Assembly: GCA_019410105.1 (NCBI GenBank)
Contig: DXTB01000003.1
Coordinates: forward strand, 1-64,000
Direction of reading: 5' to 3'
From: Clostridiales bacterium
Lineage (GTDB): Bacteria; Bacillota_A; Clostridia; Oscillospirales; Oscillospiraceae
Length of the DNA: 64,000 nucleotides
A program made the translations under genes and the position numbers. Position 1 is the first letter of the stretch. Each line of letters opens with the position of its first letter. The notes under the pieces are model-generated. The model was not told the DNA's origin. It made no database searches and saw only the letters and a list, made by a program, of their open reading frames with translations. This document shows, in pieces, positions 33,132 to 40,398 of the stretch.

Positions 33132-33779
33132 TCAATAGATCAAGTGGAAATCGGTGAAGACCCAGCGGTCTTCCAGAAATTCATAGGGGAATGCATAGGA
33201 CTCCACCCCTGTCACGGTAGAGCCGCCGTCTGCCAGCAGATCCACCTCTACTATGACAGAGTATCCCGCCTGGCCGTACGGCTTGATCTGGATGTCCGCC
33301 TGACCCTTGGACTCGTCCCGCTCCCGGCTGGTAGGCAGAACATACAGGGCCCCGTCCACATCCTGATACAGGGGATGGGCTCCGCCGGAGGCCAGCAGCG
33401 CATCCACCAGCTCCTCTGAAAACAGGCCCCGCAGATAGGCCCGCAGGTCTGCCAGATTTTCCATGCCCGGGTACTCCACCGGATAGTAAAGCCAGCCGTC
33501 TATGGTCTGCGTCTTCTCTCCGCAGGGCAGCGTCTCCAGGCTGAACCAGCCGTACGCCTCCTCCGCCCGGAAATAGGCCGCCTGGATCTCCTCGTCCGTC
33601 AGGGGACGGGCCTGACCCTCCAGCCTGACGGCGGACAGACCGCCCTCCGCATCCGGTGCAGAGGCCTCCGCAAAAACGGAAGGCGCTTCTCCCGCCGCCC
33701 CCTCGTCCGCGGCGGGCCCGCCGCACCCGGCCAGCGCCCACAGCGCCAGTGCCAGAAACAGCACGCTCCACCTCTTCAT
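33132..33779 (-). CDS. lipoprotein, IseA-like
   Basis: Predicted surface lipoprotein of 215 residues. The signal peptide MKRWSVLFLALALWALAGCG ends in a lipobox (LAGC) with Cys19. The mature part (about 60-215) has AYGWFSLETLP, YYPVEYPGMENLADLRAYL, FSEELVDALL and DVDGALYVLP, a pattern I associate with the IseA/YoeB DL-endopeptidase-inhibitor family widespread in Firmicutes. That assignment is from memory and moderate. If right, it would restrain wall hydrolases. AGAGGAAGCT lies just before the ATG. Monocistronic. The gap 33780-34048 holds A/T-rich sequence and no gene I can support. Confidence 0.7.
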   Translation of the reverse strand: MKRWSVLFLALALWALAGCGGPAADEGAAGEAPSVFAEASAPDAEGGLSAVRLEGQARPLTDEEIQAAYFRAEEAYGWFSLETLPCGEKTQTIDGWLYYPVEYPGMENLADLRAYLRGLFSEELVDALLASGGAHPLYQDVDGALYVLPTSRERDESKGQADIQIKPYGQAGYSVIVEVDLLADGGSTVTGVESYAFPYEFLEDRWVFTDFHLIY

Positions 33780-34048
33780 AGCTTCCTCTCTCCTTCTCCC
33801 AAACGGGCCGCCGGCACTGCGGGGCCCACAGCCGCAAGGCTCTCCTCTCTGGTATCAGCGTATCACAGTTTTCAGAAAAATGCCATTCATTTTTTTACTT
33901 TTTTCTGTTTTTTCGACAGTTTTTTTGAAAAAGCCGCAAAAATGCCGCCCGGAACATTCCAGGCGGCAGAGGAGATCGGTCTCCCCGGGGAACTGCATAT
34001 CGTCAGCGGAGCGAACCACATCCGCGGAAACTGTCAAGCGCCGGGCCG

Positions 34049-34078
34049 AAAAAAGAAAAATCCACGCCTCCGGCGTGG
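34049..34078 (-). terminator. terminator of the microprotein gene
   Basis: Read leftward: CCACGCC, GGA loop, GGCGTGG, then ATTTTTCTTTTTT. It lies 20 bp past the 27-codon ORF. Confidence 0.88.
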
Positions 34079-34098
34079 CTCTCCATCGGATTCCGTTC

Positions 34099-34182
34099 TC
34101 ACCGCTCGCTGTGCTTCCAGCCGGCGTCCGTAAAGATCAGGTCGTCCACATCGTCGAGATCCCGCCAATTCCAATTCATCAT
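34099..34182 (-). CDS. 27-residue acidic microprotein
   Basis: A very short ORF starting MMNWNWRDLDDVDDLI and ending DAGWKHSER. What makes it credible is context: AAAGGAGGGAGCAGT directly before the ATG, a near-consensus promoter 38-66 bp upstream (34220-34248) and a strong terminator 20 bp downstream. It is therefore a self-contained unit of about 160 nt. No signal peptide or membrane helix is evident; three Trp and six Asp in 27 residues suggest an amphipathic, perhaps protein-binding peptide. I recognise no family. Alternatives: a small RNA that happens to hold an ORF, or a leader peptide, though nothing lies downstream in its direction before the terminator. Confidence 0.6.
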   Translation of the reverse strand: MMNWNWRDLDDVDDLIFTDAGWKHSER

Positions 34183-34219
34183 ACTGCTCCCTCCTTTCTC
34201 TCTGAGGATTACAGAATTC

Positions 34220-34248
34220 AGTATAGCAGGGTGGGCAGCCGTCTGCAA
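34220..34248 (-). promoter_or_regulatory. promoter of the microprotein gene
   Basis: Read leftward: TTGCAG (34243-34248), 17 bp, TATACT (34220-34225). Confidence 0.7.
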
Positions 34249-34393
34249 GGGCAGGAATATACAGTTTACATAAAATTTTTGCAAAGTTTTTGTGCAGGAT
34301 TCTTCTCCCAGTAGGCCGAAACCATACGGAAGCCACCCGCCATTTCCGTCTTCTTTGTGTATTTTTCCACTCGTCATGTCCATACTATTTATG

Positions 34394-34422
34394 GTATAAT
34401 AGCCGTGAAGCGGCTATTATAC
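34394..34422. promoter_or_regulatory. palindrome with -10 elements on both strands
   Basis: GTATAATAGCCG-TGAAG-CGGCTATTATAC, perfect 12-bp arms, so TATAAT is presented on each strand. On the plus strand it is an extended -10 (TGGTATAAT) about 150 bp before the metallophosphoesterase. The 366-bp gap 34183-34548 holds this, the microprotein promoter and the hairpin at 34441-34461. Confidence 0.65.
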
Positions 34423-34440
34423 TGGCCGGGCATCTGCTCC

Positions 34441-34461
34441 GCGCCTGCGGAGGCGCCTTTT
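34441..34461 (+). terminator. early terminator-like hairpin in the metallophosphoesterase leader
   Basis: GCGCCT, GCGG loop, AGGCGC, then CTTTTT, about 35-50 nt after the predicted transcription start. Either an attenuator or the end of a short RNA. Confidence 0.5.
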
Positions 34462-34548
34462 TGCAGCGCCCGCGCTTCCTACATTCGGATTTGCTTTTTC
34501 CACGTCTCGGACGTGCTGCGTTCCGCGGCGGAGGAGGCCGCGTTCACC

Positions 34549-35409
34549 ATGCCCAAGCATCCCAAGCGCCGCACCCGGCGGAACCTGGCCGTGCTGGCCC
34601 TGTCCGCCCTGTGCCTGACCGGATTTCTCTACTGGGACAACACCGCTCTGCAGGTGACCCGGTTTGACCCTGTCTTTTCCGATCTGCCTGCCGGTTTTGA
34701 TGGCTGCCGGATCGTGGTCCTCAGCGACCTCCACGGCGCCTCGTTCGGTGCGCACAACGCGGACCTGCTGGCGGCTGTGGCCGCGGAGCAGCCGGAGTAC
34801 ATCTTTTTTCTGGGGGATCTGGAGGACAAGTACCGGGGGCCGGAGGACGGCTACCCGGCGGAGACCGCCCGGGGACTTTCTGCCATTGCCCCCACCTACT
34901 ACGTCACCGGCAACCACGAGTGGGCCGTGGGCGGAGTGCCGGCGCTGAAGGAAATCCTCACCGCCAACGGCGTCACGGTGTTGTCCAACCAATTCGTGCC
35001 CCTGGAGCGGAACGGGGACACCATTGTCCTGGCGGGCATCGACGATCCCAACGGCTACGCCGACCAGAAGACGCCGGAGGAACTGGCCGCCGAGGTCTAC
35101 GCCGCCTGCGGCGACCCCTTCTGGATCCTGCTGGCCCACCGGAACAACCGGTTTGCGCGCCAGTACAGCCTGCTGGGGGCGGATCTGGTGTGCTCCGGCC
35201 ATGCCCACGGCGGCATCGTCCGCCTGCCCGGGACGGACGGGCTGTTCTCCCACGACCTGGACCTGTTTCCCTCCTATACCGCCGGGCTGTATGAAGAAAA
35301 CGGCTCCGTGCTGTTCGTCACCCGGGGCCTGGGGAATTCCGGGCCCTCCTTCCGGGTGTTCAACCGCCCGGAAATCGCTGTGCTGACGCTGCGCCGGGCG
35401 GAGGGCTAG
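34549..35409 (+). CDS. membrane-anchored metallophosphoesterase (YkuE-like)
   Basis: Calcineurin-type phosphoesterase of 286 residues. One N-terminal hydrophobic anchor (NLAVLALSALCLTGFLYW, about 12-29) puts the catalytic domain outside the membrane. The dimetal motifs appear in order: VVLSDLHGASFG, FLGDLEDKY, TGNHEWAVG, LLAHRNN and CSGHAHGG. Start at MPKHPK is chosen for the basic-then-hydrophobic anchor and GAGGAGG upstream; the open frame reaches further left but crosses the promoter region. Family members act on phospholipid or UDP-lipid pyrophosphates. Its stop overlaps the convergent small gene by 4 bp. Confidence 0.9.
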   Translation: MPKHPKRRTRRNLAVLALSALCLTGFLYWDNTALQVTRFDPVFSDLPAGFDGCRIVVLSDLHGASFGAHNADLLAAVAAEQPEYIFFLGDLEDKYRGPEDGYPAETARGLSAIAPTYYVTGNHEWAVGGVPALKEILTANGVTVLSNQFVPLERNGDTIVLAGIDDPNGYADQKTPEELAAEVYAACGDPFWILLAHRNNRFARQYSLLGADLVCSGHAHGGIVRLPGTDGLFSHDLDLFPSYTAGLYEENGSVLFVTRGLGNSGPSFRVFNRPEIAVLTLRRAEG

Positions 35410-35591
35410 TTCCGGCGGCAGGCTTCCGAGAGCCGCAGGCCCAGGGCAAGGCCCTGGCAAAAGCAGAACAGCCCATAGCCCCGGACCGGGTCCTCCCGCA
35501 GATACTCCGGCCACTGGCCTGAGTCCGGAGCCGGGACCCAGGCGAGGAAGAGTTCTTCCATGATATCGGGGATATGATACGAGTTATCCAT
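35406..35591 (-). CDS. small protein of twin module A
   Basis: A 61-residue protein (MDNSYHIPDIMEELFLAWVP..., ending FCFCQGLALGLRLSEACRRN) with no signal peptide. GGGAGGCGG lies before the ATG. It is divergent from the XRE gene at 35697, with two identical palindromes between them. The C-terminal pattern F..GL.LGL.L recurs in the small protein at 37775-38023, which is paired with another XRE gene in the same way. It vaguely recalls DUF6809-type small proteins of gut Firmicutes; that is a weak memory. Function unknown. The divergent regulator and compact size also allow a toxin/antitoxin-like or regulatory-partner role. Confidence 0.65.
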   Translation of the reverse strand: MDNSYHIPDIMEELFLAWVPAPDSGQWPEYLREDPVRGYGLFCFCQGLALGLRLSEACRRN

Positions 35592-35632
35592 CAAAGCCGC
35601 CTCCCATGAAGAATGGGTAAATCTATATTTGC

Positions 35633-35676
35633 ACATTCGAATGTATCTTTTATTACCGTATCACACATTCGAATGT
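35633..35676. promoter_or_regulatory. double palindromic operator of module A
   Basis: ACATTCGAATGT occurs twice as a perfect 12-bp palindrome (35633-35644 and 35665-35676), centres 32 bp apart, about three helical turns. The leftward -35 TTGACA (35678-35683) abuts the second copy and a rightward TTGCAC (35629-35634) overlaps the first, so one repressor could shut both promoters. Confidence 0.8.
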
Positions 35677-35696
35677 ATGTCAAGAGGAGGCCCAAT

Positions 35697-35909
35697 ATGT
35701 TTGCTGATAAAATTCGAGTCCTTCGTAAAGAGAAAAAGCTGACCCAGGCAGAAGTCGCCAAGGAGGTCGGCCTGTCCGCCCGGGGCTATCAGGACCTGGA
35801 GCTGGGCGCCAAGCCGGGCTTTGATAATCTGCTCCACATCGCGGACTTCTACGATGTGTCCGTGGACTGGCTGATGGGCCGCACGGACAATCCCCATGCA
35901 CACCGATGA
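35697..35909 (+). CDS. XRE-family regulator of module A
   Basis: A 70-residue Cro/C1-type DNA-binding protein: MFADKIRVLRKEKKLTQAEV, then GLSARGYQDLELGAKPG (recognition helix region) and the dimer tail FYDVSVDWLMGRTDNP. AGAGGAGG precedes the ATG. It probably binds the two palindromes in its own promoter. mnmG starts only 15 bp after its stop with no terminator, so this regulator's promoter most likely drives mnmG too. Confidence 0.9.
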   Translation: MFADKIRVLRKEKKLTQAEVAKEVGLSARGYQDLELGAKPGFDNLLHIADFYDVSVDWLMGRTDNPHAHR

Positions 35910-35924
35910 AAGGATTTCCACCTT

Positions 35925-37790
35925 ATGACTGAATTCCTCGCCGGACAATTTGATATCGCCGTGATCGGCGCGGGCCACGCCGGGATCGAGGCGGCGCTGG
36001 CCGCCGCCCGGCTGGGGATGGAGACCATCGTCTTTACCATCAACCTGGATGCGGTGGGCAACATGCCCTGCAACCCCGCTATCGGCGGCACCGGCAAGGG
36101 CCATCTGGTCCGGGAGCTGGACGCCCTGGGGGGCGAGATGGCGAAGGCCGCCGACGCGTGCTGCATCCAGTACCGGCTGCTGAACAAGGGAAAGGGCCCC
36201 GCCGTCTGGTCCCTCCGGGCCCAGGCGGACCGGCGGCGTTATCAGGAGTACATGAAGCACACCCTGGAGCAGCAGGACCATCTAACGGTCCGCCAGGGCG
36301 AGGTGGTGGAGGTCCGCACGGAGAACGGCGCGGTTTCCGCCGTGGTGCTGGCCACCGGGGCGGTGTTCTCCGTGAAGGCCGTGATCCTGGCCACCGGCAC
36401 ATATCTGGCGGGCCGCACCATCGTGGGCGAGTGCGTGGAGGAATCCGGCCCCGACGGGATGCACGCCGCCGGACGGCTGACGGACTCCCTGCTGAAGCTG
36501 GGCCTGCCCCTGCGGCGGTTCAAGACCGGCACCCCGCCCCGGGTCAACGCCAGGAGCGTGGACTTTGACGAGATGGAGCTCCAGCCCGGCGATGCCTTGC
36601 CGGTCCCCTTTTCATACGGCACCCAATCCCCGCCGGAGAATCGGGCGGTCTGCTGGCTCACCTGGACCACGGAGGAGACGCTCCGGATCGTCCGGGAGAA
36701 TCTGGACCGGGCGCCCATGTACTCCGGCGTCATTGAGGGGGTGGGCCCCCGCTACTGCCCCTCCTTTGAGACCAAGGTGGTCCGGTTCCCGGACAAGCTC
36801 CGCCACCAGCTGTTTGTGGAGCCCATGGGCCTCAACACTGAAGAATTGTACATCCAGGGCTTCTCCTCCTCCATGCCGGAGGAGGTGCAGATCCGGATGC
36901 TCCGCAGTGTGCCGGGCCTGCGCCATGCCGTGATGACCCGGCCTGCCTACGCCATCGAATACGACTGCATCGACCCCCTGGCCCTGCGGCCCACCCTGGA
37001 GTGCAAGGCTGTGCCGGGCCTGTACGGTGCCGGGCAGTTCAACGGTTCTTCCGGGTACGAGGAGGCGGCGGTCCAGGGCTTTGCGGCCGGGGTCAACGCC
37101 GTGCGGAAGCTGCGGGGCGAGTGCGATTTCATCCTCTCCCGGTCGGAGAGCTACATCGGCACCCTCATCGACGATCTCGTCACCAAGGGCACCAACGAGC
37201 CCTACCGGATGATGACCTCCCGCAGCGAGTACCGCCTGCTCCTCCGGCAGGACAACGCCGACCAGCGGCTGACCCGCCGGGGGTACGACATCGGTCTGGT
37301 GCCGGAGGCGCGGCTGCGGGCCGTGGAGGCAAAGTACGACGCCGTGGCCCGGGAGATCGCCCGGCTGACCCACACCGGCGTCTCCCCCTCCCCCGCCCTG
37401 GCCTCCTTTCTGGCGGACAAGGGCACGGCGGACGCCCCGGACGGCTGTCCCCTGGTCGCCCTGCTGCGGCGGCCCCAGCTCACCTACGCGGACTTGGCCC
37501 CCTTCGACCCGGACCGGCCGGACCTGCCGGCAGACGTGGCGGAGCAGGTGGAGATCAGCGTGAAGTACGAGGGGTACATCCAGCGCCAGCAGAAACAGGT
37601 GGAGGACTTCCAAAAAATGGAGCGGCGGCGCCTGCCGCCGGATCTGGACTATTCCTCCATCCAGGGGCTGCGGCTGGAGGCCCGTGAAAAGCTGAACGCC
37701 GTCCGCCCGGCGGACCTGGGGCAGGCCTCCCGGATCTCCGGCGTCAGCCCTGCCGACGTGACGGCGCTGATGATCTACCTGGAGCGGTAG
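35925..37790 (+). CDS. mnmG: tRNA uridine 5-carboxymethylaminomethyl modification enzyme MnmG
   Basis: FAD protein that works with MnmE to modify wobble U34 of tRNAs. 621 residues. The FAD Rossmann motif is VIGAGHAGIEAALAAARLG; NMPCNPAIGG carries the first conserved Cys and GPRYCPSFETKVVRF the second; GQFNGSSGYEEAA and IDDLVTKGTNEPYRMMTSR are the second signature. The blocks are somewhat divergent (IGGTGKGHL where most have IGGPAKGHL). It is not next to mnmE, rsmG or rpmH, its usual oriC-region partners; instead it follows an XRE gene by 15 bp and overlaps a small gene at its 3' end. The AAAGGA site is a moderate match. A specialised second MnmG copy is possible. Confidence 0.93.
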   Translation: MTEFLAGQFDIAVIGAGHAGIEAALAAARLGMETIVFTINLDAVGNMPCNPAIGGTGKGHLVRELDALGGEMAKAADACCIQYRLLNKGKGPAVWSLRAQADRRRYQEYMKHTLEQQDHLTVRQGEVVEVRTENGAVSAVVLATGAVFSVKAVILATGTYLAGRTIVGECVEESGPDGMHAAGRLTDSLLKLGLPLRRFKTGTPPRVNARSVDFDEMELQPGDALPVPFSYGTQSPPENRAVCWLTWTTEETLRIVRENLDRAPMYSGVIEGVGPRYCPSFETKVVRFPDKLRHQLFVEPMGLNTEELYIQGFSSSMPEEVQIRMLRSVPGLRHAVMTRPAYAIEYDCIDPLALRPTLECKAVPGLYGAGQFNGSSGYEEAAVQGFAAGVNAVRKLRGECDFILSRSESYIGTLIDDLVTKGTNEPYRMMTSRSEYRLLLRQDNADQRLTRRGYDIGLVPEARLRAVEAKYDAVAREIARLTHTGVSPSPALASFLADKGTADAPDGCPLVALLRRPQLTYADLAPFDPDRPDLPADVAEQVEISVKYEGYIQRQQKQVEDFQKMERRRLPPDLDYSSIQGLRLEAREKLNAVRPADLGQASRISGVSPADVTALMIYLER

Positions 37791-38023
37791 TGCGGCGCCT
37801 GCCCCTGCTCCACTCCCAGGGCCAGGCCCAGCTGGAGGCCTCTGGCAAAGGCCGCGGTACACCATTGGAGACGCAGGCCCGCCACCTGGTCGAACAGGCC
37901 GAGGCGGATGTCCTCCGGCGCGGCGGCCAGCACCTCCTCCAGCACATGGTCCTGGAAGAGCGGCTCCTGGCACAGCGCCGCCTCTGCGTACTCGTCGTAG
38001 AGCCATTCGTAAATTTCTTTCAC
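37775..38023 (-). CDS. small protein of twin module B (GTG start)
   Basis: An 82-residue, probably all-helical protein (start VKEIYEWLYDEYAEAAL read as Met; C-terminal part FARGLQLGLALGVEQGQ). AAAGGAGGG lies 5 bp before the GTG. The last 16 bp overlap the 3' end of convergent mnmG. It is divergent from the XRE gene at 38106 and shares the F..GL.LGL.L ending with the module A protein, so the two are likely distant relatives. No catalytic motif, signal or membrane helix. Function unknown. Confidence 0.65.
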   Translation of the reverse strand: MKEIYEWLYDEYAEAALCQEPLFQDHVLEEVLAAAPEDIRLGLFDQVAGLRLQWCTAAFARGLQLGLALGVEQGQAPHYRSR

Positions 38024-38037
38024 AAGCGCCCTCCTTT

Positions 38038-38081
38038 CACGATATTATATATCGTGTTTATTGTAACACGAGATCTTGTAT
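38038..38081. promoter_or_regulatory. double palindromic operator of module B
   Basis: CACGATAT-TAT-ATATCGTG (38038-38056), perfect 8-bp arms, and the imperfect ACACGAGATCTTGTAT (38066-38081) share the half-site CACGA. Together they fill most of the 82-bp divergent promoter region. The sequence differs from the module A operator, so each XRE protein probably has its own specificity. Confidence 0.7.
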
Positions 38082-38105
38082 CAGTCAATAGAAAGGGACC
38101 CCTCT

Positions 38106-38327
38106 ATGGATGTGATTCTGCCTATTTTTTCCCAGCGCCTGAAGCAGCTGCGCAGGGACCGCAAGATCACGCAGAAGGCGATGGCCGAGCTGCTTGGAAA
38201 AACCGAGCGCCATTATCAGGCAATCGAGGCCGGATGCATCAACGTCCCCGCCACACAGCTGATCTTTTTGGCCGGATATTTTCAAACAAGCGTGGACTAC
38301 CTGCTGGGCCTCTCGGACCAGCGGTGA
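38106..38327 (+). CDS. XRE-family regulator of module B
   Basis: A 73-residue Cro/C1-type protein: FSQRLKQLRRDRKITQKAMA, then LLGKTERHYQAIEAGCINVP and the tail FQTSVDYLLGLSDQR. Start at MDVILP, preceded by GAAAGGG; a GTG ten codons upstream is possible but overlaps the operator. Same length, plan and orientation as the module A regulator, though sequences differ. The cyclase gene starts 67 bp downstream without a clear terminator, so read-through is possible. Confidence 0.88.
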   Translation: MDVILPIFSQRLKQLRRDRKITQKAMAELLGKTERHYQAIEAGCINVPATQLIFLAGYFQTSVDYLLGLSDQR

Positions 38328-38394
38328 CGCGCTCTCCCAGAACTTAGAAAAAGCACCATGCCCCGCCGCATGGAAGGAAAGGAAGCTCCCGCCC

Positions 38395-39069
38395 ATGATT
38401 ATCGACCTGACCCACACCATCACGCCGGAGATGCCCATGTATCCCGGCTCCGCCGCCCCCTCCATCAAGCCCACCGGCTCCCTGACCCGGGACGGGTTCC
38501 GGGAGACCCAGTTGACCATCGCCTCCCACACCGGTACCCACATGGACGCCCCGTCCCACATGCTTCCCCGGGGCTCCACGCTGGAGGTGCTGCCCGCCTC
38601 CCAGTTCTGCGGCCGGGCCGTGGTGCTGGACGTATCGGACCTGCCGCCCCGGAGCGTCATCACCGCCGACTACCTCCGGGAGCAGAACGGGACCATCCGC
38701 TCGGCGGATTTCGTGCTGTTCTACACCGGCTGGGAGCGGAAGTGGGGCACCGGCGCCTATTATGACGACGATTTCCCCGTGCCGGACCAGGAGGCGGCCA
38801 AATATCTGGTTTCCTGCGGCCTCAAGGGCGTGGGGACCGACGCCCTCAGCGTGGACACCCTGCGGGATCAGCAGTTCCTGGCCCACAAAACTCTGCTGGA
38901 CGGCGGTCTGGTGATCCTGGAGAGCCTGTGCCTGAAAAAGGTCGTGGGGCGCACCGACCTGATGCTTTTCGCACTGCCCCTGAAATTTGAGAACGCCGAC
39001 GGCGCGCCGGTGCGCGCCATCGCGGAATTCCGGGACTTCCCGGAGGAAAAGGAGATGGAGGCGCTTTGA
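38395..39069 (+). CDS. cyclase-family metal-dependent hydrolase
   Basis: Member (224 aa) of the cyclase / kynurenine-formamidase-like family. The metal site is HTGTHMDAPSHM near residues 44-55; the start IIDLTHTITPEMPMYPGS and the VGTDALSVD block are typical. Reactions in the family include amide, formamide and lactone hydrolysis; the substrate here is unknown. AAAGGAAG precedes the ATG. Its stop overlaps the TTG start of murT (TTGA), so it is translationally coupled to a peptidoglycan amidation pair, an unusual partnership. Confidence 0.87.
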   Translation: MIIDLTHTITPEMPMYPGSAAPSIKPTGSLTRDGFRETQLTIASHTGTHMDAPSHMLPRGSTLEVLPASQFCGRAVVLDVSDLPPRSVITADYLREQNGTIRSADFVLFYTGWERKWGTGAYYDDDFPVPDQEAAKYLVSCGLKGVGTDALSVDTLRDQQFLAHKTLLDGGLVILESLCLKKVVGRTDLMLFALPLKFENADGAPVRAIAEFRDFPEEKEMEAL

Positions 39070-40394
39070 GAAAGTTTCTGGCCATCCTGGTGTGCAAGCT
39101 GGGCCGCGCCGTGGGCAAGCTGGTGGGCAAGGGCAGCTCTATGCCCGGCAAATTCGCCCTGAAGATCTGCCCCGATATCCTCGCCCGGGTCCAGCTGCCC
39201 AGCCACATCATCGCCGTCACCGGCTCCAACGGCAAAACCTCCACCGTGGAGATGATCGCCGCCATCCTGCGGGCCGGGGGCAAAACCGTGGTCTACAATG
39301 AAGAGGGCTCCAACCAGATCGAGGGCGTCACCACGCTGGTGCTGACCCACGCGTCTCTCACGGGCCGGGTGCGGGCGGATGTGCTGCTGATCGAGTCCGA
39401 CGAGCGGTACGCAGCCCAGAGCTTCCGGTACTTCCACCCCACGGAGTTCGTCATCACCAATCTCTACCGGGACCAGCTGACCCGGAACGGCCATCCGGAG
39501 TGGGTGTATGACGCCATTCTCCCGGCCCTCCATCCGGAGACGGAGCTGATCCTGAACGCCGACGATCCCCTGTCCAGCTGCTTTGCCCGGGGACGGGACA
39601 GGGTGAAGTGGTTCGGCCTGGACCGCTGCCCCTCCGACACCGCGTCCCCCACCGGCGTGTACCACGACGGGGCCTGCTGTCCGGTGTGCCATGCCCCCAT
39701 GGAATATGACTACGTCCACTACAACCACATCGGCGCTTTCCGCTGCACGAAATGCGGCCATCACAAGCCCGCCACGGACTACACCGCCACGGCGCTGGAC
39801 CTGGGCCGGGGCACCCTGACCATCGACAGCTCCATCACCATCCAGCTGGCCTTCCGCAGCATCTACAACGTCTACAACATCCTGGCGGCCTATGCCGCCT
39901 GCCGGGAGTGCGGCGTGGCGGCGGACACCGCCGCCGGGGTCATCAACAACTACATCCTGAAGAACGGACGGATGCAGAAATTCACCCTGGGGGAGCACCG
40001 GGGGATGCTGCTAACCAGCAAGCATGAGAACTCCATCGCCTACGACACGAACCTCCGCTACATCCGCGCCGCCCAGGAGCCCTGCACCGTCCTGGTGATC
40101 GTGGACGCGGTGAGCCGGAAGTACTTCACCAGCGAGACCAGCTGGCTGTGGGACATCGACTTCGACCAGCTGAACGCCCCCCAGGTGCAGCGGATCATCC
40201 TCTCCGGCCGGTACTGCAACGATCTGGCGGAGCGGTTCTCCTTCACGGACATTCCCCGGGAAAAGGTCACGGTCCAGGCGGACATCCCCGCCGCGGCGGC
40301 GGAGCTGAAGGCGGACGGCAGTGAAAACGTATACGTGGTCACCTGCTTCTCGGACCGGGACAAGATTCTCTCCCAGGTGGTAAAGGAGGCGTGA
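39066..40394 (+). CDS. murT: lipid II isoglutaminyl synthase, Mur-ligase subunit MurT
   Basis: ATP-dependent amidation of the D-Glu of lipid II, normally with ammonia from GatD. 442 residues, TTG start inside the upstream stop (GGAG nearby). The P-loop is AVTGSNGKTSTVEM; a four-Cys zinc ribbon sits at CCPVCHAP...FRCTKCGHH, as in known MurT; the C-terminal DUF1727 region has WLWDIDFDQL and LSGRYCNDLAERF. It looks complete and active. The next gene, 4 bp downstream, is GatD-like but lacks the catalytic residues. Confidence 0.93.
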   Translation: MRKFLAILVCKLGRAVGKLVGKGSSMPGKFALKICPDILARVQLPSHIIAVTGSNGKTSTVEMIAAILRAGGKTVVYNEEGSNQIEGVTTLVLTHASLTGRVRADVLLIESDERYAAQSFRYFHPTEFVITNLYRDQLTRNGHPEWVYDAILPALHPETELILNADDPLSSCFARGRDRVKWFGLDRCPSDTASPTGVYHDGACCPVCHAPMEYDYVHYNHIGAFRCTKCGHHKPATDYTATALDLGRGTLTIDSSITIQLAFRSIYNVYNILAAYAACRECGVAADTAAGVINNYILKNGRMQKFTLGEHRGMLLTSKHENSIAYDTNLRYIRAAQEPCTVLVIVDAVSRKYFTSETSWLWDIDFDQLNAPQVQRIILSGRYCNDLAERFSFTDIPREKVTVQADIPAAAAELKADGSENVYVVTCFSDRDKILSQVVKEA

Positions 40395-40398
40395 GGAC

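Noticed and set aside
34357..34548. N-terminal extension of the metallophosphoesterase up to 34357
   Set aside because: It would cross the promoter palindrome and the terminator-like hairpin, and the added residues have no homology pattern; the start at 34549 places the membrane anchor correctly.
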